A stretch of DNA of 64,000 nt. Source: Microstegium vimineum (Eukaryota > Streptophyta > Magnoliopsida > Poales > Poaceae). The DNA lies in the NCBI GenBank assembly GCA_022036555.1, contig CM039129.1, forward strand, positions 25,160,553 to 25,224,552, given 5' to 3'. The translations under genes and the position numbers were made by a program. How positions within the stretch are numbered: position 1 is the stretch's first letter; each line of letters starts with the position of its first letter. Positions 56,084 to 64,000 of the stretch are shown here, in pieces. A model generated the notes under the pieces. It was not told the origin of the DNA, searched no databases, and saw only the letters and a program-made list of their open reading frames with translations.

Positions 56084-59000
56084 TTAAAACAGGGATTGAA
56101 TAGATGAGATCGCACGAAGGCAAATTTGGTCCTCTTCCTCTATCTCCCTAGCATCATCATCGATAGAACCCTCAACCAGCCTGATCTTTCTTTTCAGCAG
56201 GATGGCTTGGCGAGCATCGGCAACCCTTTCTTGTTGTAAAGATTTAGTGGCATCAGGGAGTTGTGCCTTCTTTTGTTTGGCTGCGCCTAAAGCTTCATTG
56301 ATTTTCTTTAGCTCCGACAACAACTCTTCTTTCCGTGCCGATAGACGGGTGATTTCTGTAAGGTTATGAGGTTCCTACGCTAGCCGGAAAACAAAATTTT
56401 CTGCCCCATAAACCAGGAACTAGTGCTAGTTATAGATCACGGGGTTACCACTAGATGCGCACGTGCAGCGGAAGCGACTTGATGTAGTCGTGCGCGTCGC
56501 CGTAGTGTCGTGCAGTTGCGAGGTCGTCCATCTCAACGTCTCTTACTCACGGTTCGTCCTTGTGCTCCAGATGCAGCACCTCCGAGGAATCCCACACGTA
56601 CAGGGAAGAAGCGTCACGTCTCTGGACTGCTAGGTCCGCGAGGAGTACTAGGCGTGAGCGTGGGGAGGCCGACGGCGGCTGCCAAAGGACATAAGATCAA
56701 CTCGCCCCGCGCCACCCCTTTCTTATATAGGAGTCCTAACGAGCTCTCACGTTGGAGGCCCATTAGTAACCCTAAACCTAGTCTAATTCGGGTCCAACCC
56801 GAATTAGGCTTCCAGCCCCTTAAGCGTGCGACCCTATGGGCTCACGCACACATAGACATGTCCCAAGTACTCTTACTCGACCAATAGTTGATAGCGTCAT
56901 CTAGCAAGGCGTGTCAACTCCTATGCATACGCTACGATCATATCATACGAACCACCACATTACAATATACATGTTATTCCTCTGCCTCTTGATATTTGGT
57001 TCAACTCGTGGGTTAACACTTAACCCAAGCACGACCATGCATTTCATGATCTAATCATTTGAGTGATCCAGTGATCTCTCTCTCATGGAGAGTGGAAAAT
57101 GCCATCTTGATTGACTATGTCTCACAACATGTTTCCTGACAAACTCGAAAGTCAACTTTATAACTACCTAGTCACGGAGTAGCGTTTGGTAGTCCGAAGG
57201 TAGGTCGTTTCACATCTTGAGTAGATACGACAATCTCAGGTCTAAGGACATAACATACATGATATGTATAGAGACAATCTCATGTCGGGTCTGTCCAACA
57301 CCATGTCCTACATGTGCCCACATTATTAGTTCGACATTTCCATGTCCATGACTTGTGAAACATAGTCATCAACTAATAATGTGATGATCCAATATTCATG
57401 TACATTCTAGTACGAACTTCGATCAGGGACAACTTTAGAATAACCATACAAGTAAAAGCGTTTCACAAACAATTCACATAATTTCTTATCGATACAAGTT
57501 GTCTTTAATGGATATTCATTGAACTCATAATATGTCATGGATACAAGGAAATACAATCATCTCTATGATTACCTCTAGGGCATATTCCCAACAATTTCCT
57601 GTTCAAGCTCGATACCAGAAGCTTCCAAGCGACCGATGCCTTTGTGTTTTTCTTCAGCAGTTTGCTTGAATTTGAGCATTTCTTCTTCGACCTTCGCTTG
57701 GGCAGCTCTATCGACAATATGGCATGAAACCTTTTGATACTGTAGTTGCCGACTCTCAAAGAGCGCTGCTTGGAAGAGTGTTTCTTCAATATCTGCAGGA
57801 ATGTGACCTTGAAGTGCCTTGAACGCTACCCTTACTGCGCTATAATCTTGGACTAGTTGGGATGTGCTTTGGTGCAGTACAGGTAGCAATGCTTCAAGCT
57901 TGGATTTTGTTTCTGCCGATATGACATCTGAGGCTTGGATAGAACTTTCGTCTTCTTTGTCTTCATCTGGTATATTGATAGTGAAGGAGAATAAACTATG
58001 AGGAGAGTCTTGGGCCTAAAAGGGAAAGAGTTAGGGTTTCTTGATTGAAAGTTTGTGCCTTACGAGTTTTTGACAGATGATCGATTTACCTGCTTTAGAG
58101 CAATTTCTCGCCTTGGACTTGGCGGGGCGGCTGGTATAACAGTATCTTGAAAATTGGCAATGGTTGCCGATGTGCTTCACTCTGTGGATAGAACGTGTGG
58201 TACTAGTGCTGATACCGATGTTGGCGTTTCTATGACCAACTCCTGCGGTGTTGATGCTGTCTCCTGGATAGAGGCCTCGATTGTTGTTTGATCGGAGGCA
58301 GGTGCTGATGCTGGCTCTTGTAGTAATACATCGGTAGGAGGTTCTGCCGGTGACGTGGCTGAGGTTGATGGCCTTAGGCGTTTTGGTCGAGGGGTGGTAC
58401 TTGATGAACCTTGGCGTTTCGGCTACTGCGCTTGGGGGGCATCGGCAGGCCGAGTTGGAGGAGTCGGTGCATTCGGAACGCTTGCCAATGAACTTGTTTG
58501 CTGCAAAAGAAGACATGTGATGCAAGTTGAAAATTAAGTGAGAATTACTGATGAACGTTTTGTGATCGGCATGAATAAAATAAAGATTTGTTACCATAAA
58601 AGCTTGCGCCAAAATGACGGCAGCAGCTGATGGAGTAACAGCAGCCCCAGTTGGTGTTGACTTCAGCTTAAGGGTGACCCTCGGTGCTTTTCGATGCATA
58701 AGGGAAGCCAATGAAGGTGCCCTGCTGCCGATTACCGATGTAGGGTTCATCGGTCGCAAGTTGAAAGTTTTGCCACTTCTGCTTTTTCTTAGGATTGGGT
58801 CATCAACCTGTTAACAGAAAATCAGATGCCGATACATTTAAAAGGGGTGATAGGAATAAAATCGAAAATAAACTTACCGCGTCATCAGGGACGATATGAT
58901 CGGTGTCAATCAAATGTCGATGATAGTGTGACGATGCAGCGAACATTTGATCTTTCCATTCTTGCCACCAGAATTTATATGACTTAGTGATGAAGGATGT

Positions 59001-60465
59001 TGGTGCCCAAGTGGATAAGTCAATATTGGTTGTGTCGGCATGAGGAAGAAGATGAACAACCTTGTCCCAGTCCATAACCCTGGTGATAACTTCTCTTGGC
59101 TTTACCACATTGGCTTAGCTAAGATTAATCAGTAGTTGGCCAAACGCCAATTGTCTTGCTGCTGTCGATGGGTAGTAGAATTCATAAGTGGCATGAGTAT
59201 TCTTCCCACTCCCAAAGATGTTGACTTGAATGGCTCGAGGAGTAAGGATAGCCCTCAGAATTCCTTCATCATTTTGTATATCTGCATCGGCAAGATTGAA
59301 AGGGAGTGGGAATCGGTTGTTCGCATCAGTGTAGGGACACCAAGCTCGTTCCACAGCAGGAATACCACAATAAAATCTCTGGAAGAACATGCCGAATTGG
59401 CCCTCGTTAGCATCGGTTCCCGACAGCACTATTATGGCTTCTCCAAAATTGAGTGGGGAGCGGGTTGCCAATTCATCATCGGCAAGTACATAATCCTCGG
59501 CTAAGTCCCTTGGAAATTTCTTACTGAATAGGTCAAATTGAAGACACTTATGCATATGGGCGTTTAGCCACATGTTGATAAACCACCAGGGGCCTCCAAG
59601 GTTGCCGATGGGTTCGCCTAGCAATAACTTCTCCGAGACCTGATACAGAAGGTGATAGACTGAGCTGAGAAGGTATCGGCCAAGAAGAAGTCTTGTTCCA
59701 TGGGCCAAAAGCTCTGTTGCAGGGAGGTACATGTTGGTGGGTCCGATTGTCTTGCCGCGGAAGATAAACTTCTCCAGCCACATATTCAGGAAGGTAGCAT
59801 GCTCCCTTTGGTTTACCGATCCGGTCTTGTGATATTCTTGAACATATCCGGTCCAACCACCGATGTTGCGGGTGATTACCCGATGTTTGGGCTTTCTGTT
59901 GAAGAGAAGAGCATCATCGGCAGAAGAGATGTCAAGGCCGGTGAGCATGTATACATCGGCAAGTGTAGGAGTGGCTGGTCCGTGTCTGAATAGGAAGGCA
60001 TTCATCGTGTCAGACCAAAAGTAGGAGGCAGCTATCATCATGTTCTCATTCTTGGCTATATCGACGAGAGATAGCCTGATGCATTGGTCCAAGTTGTGTT
60101 CTACCCAATAGATTTGTTGCATCCTGGCCATCCTGAGGTACCAGTTTTTCCACCCTTTGGTAGGTTTGGGCCAAGATTGGAAAATGTCTGTCCATAACCC
60201 TAGATTGAAATGTGCAGATCTGAAAGGGACGCGGTTGGTTTCCGCATTGATGATTTCGGTCGGATCGGTATTCCCCATCGGGCCCAAGCAACAGAGGTGT
60301 GGTTGATCGGTAGGGATCACTATTTTGTTGCGCATCTCCTAGGTTCAGAAAACAAAGGGAAGATGGAGAGAAGGGATTGAGGAGCAATGCGAAAGTATGA
60401 AACTGTAGTATGTCTGATAGGGAAAGTGGAGAGATTACCGTGGGAGCGCTGAAGTTGATCTCCAT
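56084..60465 (-). pseudogene. Antisense PMD-like gene, C copy (five exons)
   Basis: Exon 1 is 60465-60439 (MEINFSAPT); exon 2 is 60338-58878 (487 codons); exon 3 is 58807-58595 (71 codons); exon 4 is 58500-58090; exon 5 is 58016-56084, split by a solo LTR (56357-57593). All four introns have GT and AG ends at the same places as in B. Exon 2 keeps the PMD-like landmarks FWSDTMNAFLFRHG, TPTLADVYMLTGLDI, GGWTGYVQEY, GGPWWFINMWL and WWQEWKDQMF. Exon 5 is a coiled coil without B's stop. Damage: one stop near the end of exon 2 (59115), stops in exon 4 at about 58430 and 58180, and the solo LTR. Combining landmarks from B, C and D defines the gene model. It overlaps no gag-pol coding sequence and converges with pol. 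Confidence 0.85.
56357..57593 (-). mobile_element. Solo copia LTR, copy 2 (1237 bp)
   Basis: It is flanked by the target-site duplication ATTTC (56352-56356 and 57594-57598). The minus strand starts TGTTGGGAATATGCCCTAGAGG and ends CATAACCTTACA, with TATATAAG at 56729-56722. The start resembles copia LTRs of the TGTTGGGAATATGCCC type. No internal genes are present. It interrupts exon 5 of the antisense gene of C and is therefore younger than C. Copy 1 lies at about 45165-46355. Confidence 0.93.
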
Positions 60466-60597
60466 TGAAGCAGAGTTCTTCCGGAGATTGTGCTTCCTGC
60501 TGAAGAAGAGGAACCGCCAATGGAAAAGTGCTCTTTGGGTGATGTTGAGATGAAGGTAAAAGTGTGAGCTCACGGTAAAAGAGAAGGCAGATGGCGA

Positions 60598-60605
60598 TTT
60601 TTATA
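60598..60605 (-). promoter_or_regulatory. TATA box of the antisense gene, C copy
   Basis: TATAAAAA on the minus strand after CCTAGGCC, 133 bp upstream of the exon 1 ATG (60465) and 236 bp from the 3' LTR. It aligns with the boxes in B and D. Confidence 0.62.
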
Positions 60606-60822
60606 GGCCTAGGTTAAAGGGCATTTTCGAGTTTTCTTTTTACTGAGCAGAGATAAGGAAGGATATCGCAATAAATTTGCGCGGTGATCGAAGAGTTCGT
60701 GCTACAGTTACAGGGGTTGTTGGTAATTTGCAGTTTTTTGCGCGCGGTAATCAAGATGATGACACAGGCATTTTGGAGGGAAAGTTTACTATAGAGGAAA
60801 TTTCGGTGCATAATTTTATACT

Positions 60823-60840
60823 CCGAAATTGGGGGGCATG
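60823..60840 (+). other. Polypurine tract, gypsy C
   Basis: CCGAAATTGGGGGGCATG ends exactly at the 3' LTR start. Confidence 0.9.
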
Positions 60841-61649
60841 TGTTGACACCATTTTTTGTATGTGTCAATATGAACCGGGTGCACTGATCGGTAGAAGGAT
60901 GGTTGCTTCTCCTTATCGACAGTAGAATATCACCAATCAGATTGCCGATAGAAGCAAGGGATTGAAGAAACGTTAAAGATAAAGAGAAGGGTATTTGCCG
61001 ATTGAAAGGTGTTGCCGATGGAAACAGGAGAACGTTGCTGATCGGGAATGTTGCCAATGGATGCGGGATATAGCTGACGTTAGTGGAAATATACCGATGG
61101 TAATGGGAGAACGTTGCGGATGGAAAGAAATCTACCGATGGAAAGTGTCATCGCGAAGAGAATAGATAAGGAAACTGGTGATTTTATACCAGTATTATTA
61201 TATCAGTTTGATTCCGACTCTTGCACGAGTCATTTATTTCCTTAAAAGTAGGAGTTTTGTTTAGGTATGAGTCATGTCTGTGTACAACTCCTCCTACTGG
61301 AGTATAAATATGTACCTAGGGCCCGTATGAGAGATATTCAACACAATCAAACAAATCTATTATTTTTGTCTTACTTTTCCAGCATCTACTTTTTCGCATT
61401 AGTTTTAGTTTATCTACGAGTTCTTACGATCTTGATGGGCTGCATCTACAAGACCTCCGTATACCTTGCGAGTTCCGCTTTTTGAGCAATCTGAGCCTTA
61501 ACGTCCGGGCACATCGCCATCGTCTCGTTCATCGTTGTTCTAGTTATCATCCTTGTCGATTAACTGGTCAAATCGACTGGCACACCTTGGATATTGAGTT
61601 TCGGTATAAGCCCGAGGTGTTCGCAGATCCGACGCTTTTTGTGTCAACA
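60841..61649 (+). repeat. 3' LTR of gypsy C (809 bp)
   Basis: It starts TGTTGACACCA and ends GTGTCAACA, then the AGAGT target duplication. It is full length and colinear with the 5' LTR. The TATAAATA box is at about 61303-61310. Confidence 0.96.
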
Positions 61650-62492
61650 AGAGTGAGTAGCTCCTCCTTGGTGTGTCTTGAATTAGAGGGAGTGAGGGGG
61701 TATTTATAGTGGAGGGGTGGAGTAGGGGCTACTCCACCACCACGTCATCGATCCGCGTGATGGGTGATGAGAGCCCTTGGATGCCAACCACCTTTGGATC
61801 AAGGGTGGAGAATAATTGAGCATGTGCTTCTTTGCATGGCGGCATGCAAAGAAGGTGGGCGCCCCCTAGGCCTTAGGGGGGTTCGGCCGACCCCCCTATG
61901 GGTGGTGGGACCGCCCCAGTCCTTCTAGAAGATAGCCCACCTGTCTTGGAGTGGGTATGCATGAGTTGGACTTCTTCTAGACGTTGGTTTGTACTCCTGT
62001 GGGCCCATGGATCCATGTGAAGTGAATATGAGCCGTTTAGAGAAAGCACAAGTTGATCCAAGGGAGGAGGATCACTTGGGAGTTCTTCTCCTAGATCATG
62101 GCCAGCGTGGGTGAGAGGAGTGGCCACCAAGTCACCATGGGGGGGTCGGCCGACCCCCTTATGACATGTGGACCACTGCCAGCCTTCTAGAATCATGGCC
62201 CACATGTCATGGAGTGGCTAGAGATCTTGGTGGGTGCCATTTATAGGTCGGCCGACCTGCACAAGGGGGTTAATGACCCCCTTACTATGACAGGTGGGCC
62301 CTCCTACCATGTGGATGCTTGGGATGGCTGGTGGGCCCCATAGGGTGGTTGGCCGACCCCCCTATGGTGGGTCCCACTAGCTCATTTCTCTCCATTTCCT
62401 GTAGTCCTGCAAGAAATACTCCATGGACATGTGGAAATAGTTATTGGGTATAATATGTTCATGTTAATCTTGTTTTCCTTTGAATATGAGGA
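61650..62492 (-). repeat. G-family LTR (minus), upstream part with palindromes
   Basis: Minus-strand homology to 16690-17340 of copy 1. TATAAATA lies at 61708-61701, GGAGTAGCCCCTACTCCACC just before it, and GGTCGGCCGACC palindromes at 62144-62155 and 62247-62258, with one-mismatch versions near 61881 and at 62347. It continues to the left of gypsy C at 50913. Confidence 0.75.
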
Positions 62493-62542
62493 TGTTGACG
62501 GTATTTTGATGGTGACAAAATGGCTCATATTTACCGTCAACA
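62493..62542. repeat. 50-bp element with TGTTGACGGTA inverted ends
   Basis: It begins TGTTGACGGTA and ends TTACCGTCAACA, giving an 11-bp terminal inverted repeat around about 28 bp. It is flanked by GAGGA/GAGGT. It may be a leftover of an LTR with TG...CA ends, or the true end of the G-family LTR. It sits exactly between G-family DNA and the Sirevirus LTR. Confidence 0.5.
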
Positions 62543-62963
62543 GAGGTCGGTAGCTTACTGGACTGTTTGGCGAGTGAGCACCGGACCAGTCTCCCTTACC
62601 ACTGGACTAGTGCAGTGCAGGTTGTCCGGAGGTTGGGTGCTCCCTGTTTCTTCTCTGTCTCAGCCTAGCCAGCGTCGGACCATAGCTCCGGACTACCTGC
62701 CATAGTCCGGTGGCTCTGTCCCAACTGATCTGGAGCCTCTGTTGGTGTTGTTTTCTTCTCAGTTCTTCTCGCGGTTTGTTTCTCTGGTTTTGTGGCTAGC
62801 TCCTCTGTGTTCCTAAGACGTCTCCTAGAACATCCACCCACTTGTGGGTCATGATCGTAGTTTGTGCCTTGGGTCGTGCTTGGGATAAGGGTCAAGATCT
62901 TCCAAAAGGAATTTTTATTTGGCTCCCATTCACCCCCCTCTGGTCGTCGTTTTTGGTCCTTCA
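62543..62963 (+). repeat. 5' LTR of Sirevirus E2, right part
   Basis: Repeated GTCGGACCATAGCTCCGGAC-type motifs followed by GGCTCCCATTCACCCCCCTCTGG and GGTCCTTCA match the last part of the E LTR. It ends just before the primer site ATTGGTATCAGAGCC (62964-62978). Confidence 0.82.
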
Positions 62964-62978
62964 ATTGGTATCAGAGCC
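62964..62978 (+). other. Primer-binding site, Sirevirus E2
   Basis: ATTGGTATCAGAGCC is complementary to the 3' end of initiator tRNA-Met, the usual primer of plant copia elements. Confidence 0.9.
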
Positions 62979-63026
62979 GGTTAAGGATCATTCCACCTTA
63001 CACGGTTCTTGATCCGCGAAGGCGAC

Positions 63027-64000
63027 ATGGAGCGAGGTGCTGGTAAACCTCCCTACTTCGATGGAACCAACTTTGCATATTGGAAGGTACGCATGTCGGC
63101 TTACCTCTAAGGGCTTGACACAAAGCTTTGGGAGATTTGTCAGAATGAGAACTACGTGGTTCTTGGAGCTCGGATCACCGACCTCCAAATCTCGGAGCAT
63201 GCAGCAAACGCAAGAGCCCATAGAATTCTCTTCTCTTGTTTGTCTCTTCCGGAGTTTGAGCGGGTCTCAAGTCTCGCTACGGCACGGGAGATCTGGCAAA
63301 CACTCTTGAGATATCATAAGGGCACCCCTCAGATCAAGTCCAGACTCTTCGACATGTACCGTAGAGAGTACGAGAACTTTGCTTAGTTGGCCGGCGAATC
63401 TATTGATGGGATGTTCACTCGCTTCCAATCTATCGTCAACAAAATGCATGCTAATCGAGCCAACTTGCCTTATGATGATCATGAGATGGCTATCAAGCTT
63501 TTGCATGCTCTTGATCGGAAGGTGTGGGAGATGAAGGTGGCTGCCATTCAGGAGTCACTAGGCTATGATGCCCTGGCCGTGGACAAGCTGTTCAGCAAGC
63601 TCAAGTCCTCGGAGAGTGACTACCAGAGCCGGGCCAAGCTTAAAAACCTGTCAAAACCATCTATGGTGTTGGTTCTGGCCCCGGTGGTACGTCTTCTTCC
63701 TCCTCTGACCCTTCACACTGCTTGTTTGCTTTGTCTTTGATTTCTGTGACAGAGGAGAAAGTGGAGGCTCTTGGAGATGATGAGCTGGCTTTGGTCATCA
63801 CCAAGTTCTCACGGTTTCACAACAACCGTTTGAACCGTCGGCGTGGTGGCTCAGCCAAGGGGTGCTACCGTTGCGGTGATGAGGATCACTTCATCGCAAA
63901 ATGCCCCAAGAAAGTTGCGGGCGACTTCACCAAGCGCAAGGACAAGTGCGAGCACCACTTCGAGGACAAGAACAAGACCAAGGGTGGCTACCACCGAAGG
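63027..64000 (+). pseudogene. gag: Sirevirus E2 gag (broken, runs off the window)
   Basis: The start MERGAGKPPYFDGTNFAYWK is colinear with E gag. Stops lie at about 63108 and 63384. After about 63660 the frame shifts and continues with EEKVEALGDDELALVITKFS and the knuckle CYRCGDEDHFIAKC (about 63865-63906). At 63295 the Trp codon is kept where E has a stop. The rest of the element lies beyond the window. Confidence 0.87.

Larger units (their letters stand above)
50914..61649 (+). mobile_element. Gypsy element C (Tat-like), pol-deleted, intact ends
   Basis: Complete LTRs (50914-51724, 60841-61649) are flanked by the 5-bp target duplication AGAGT (50909-50913 and 61650-61654). The interior holds gag and protease, then a short scrap of RT joined to the last residues of integrase, then the antisense gene (minus), a polypurine tract and the 3' LTR. 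A solo LTR sits in the antisense gene. By eye the LTRs differ at about 16 positions in the first 280 bp. Without RT, RNase H and integrase it could only have moved with help, unless pol was lost after insertion. Confidence 0.95.

Overview
This window looks like gene-free, repeat-packed nuclear DNA from a plant, most likely a grass. Every coding stretch I could interpret belongs to a transposable element. The only non-transposon gene is a plastid-type tRNA-Arg(ACG), inside what looks like a small plastid-DNA insertion at the left edge. Supporting features are Ty3/gypsy elements with a Tat-type gene set, Sirevirus-type Ty1/copia elements about 12 kb long, CACTA (En/Spm) transposons of the TNP2-DUF4218-DUF4216 type, and several solo LTRs. 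I saw no host protein-coding gene.

Layout, left to right. 1-208: plastid-derived DNA with trnR-ACG. 209-4143: gypsy remnant A (+), with gag, a scrap of the antisense gene and a 3' LTR. 4144-9278: gypsy D (-), a rearranged tandem form (partial LTR, antisense gene, PPT, full LTR, gag, RT). 9279 to about 16600: CACTA-1 (+), with a nearly full-length but broken TNP2 gene and convergent minus-strand exons. About 16620-18340: an LTR of a separate family ('G') carrying repeated GGTCGGCCGACC palindromes. 18388-29606: gypsy B (+), the most complete gypsy copy, inserted in a second G LTR that resumes at 29607-30408. About 30880-34800: CACTA-2 (-), degraded. 34941-47555: Sirevirus E (+), interrupted by two solo LTRs (39823-41355, and about 45165-46355). 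47101-49046: two truncated Sirevirus LTR copies with a captured gypsy RNase H-integrase piece between them. 49047-50387 and 62543-64000: a second Sirevirus (E2), its LTR split by a nest of G LTR (-), gypsy C (50914-61649, TSD AGAGT) and a solo copia LTR (56357-57593, TSD ATTTC).

The gypsy family (A, B, C, D) shares a distinctive plan: LTR - gag/protease - RT/RNase H/integrase pointing right, then a five-exon gene on the opposite strand ending about 110 bp from the end of pol and starting just inside the 3' LTR. That antisense gene encodes a protein of about 950 residues with a plant mobile domain-like N-terminal half, a low-complexity middle and a coiled-coil C-terminus. Exon borders, splice sites and a TATA box are recognisable in independent copies, and indels between copies are in frame. 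Gag-protease and RT-integrase are separate frames joined by TAATG, where the stop of one overlaps the start of the next. All copies here are broken: B has lost the protease and an RT catalytic Asp, C has lost nearly all of pol, and D and A are rearranged. Coordinates of LTR edges backed by target-site duplications are exact; those marked approximate were judged by eye.
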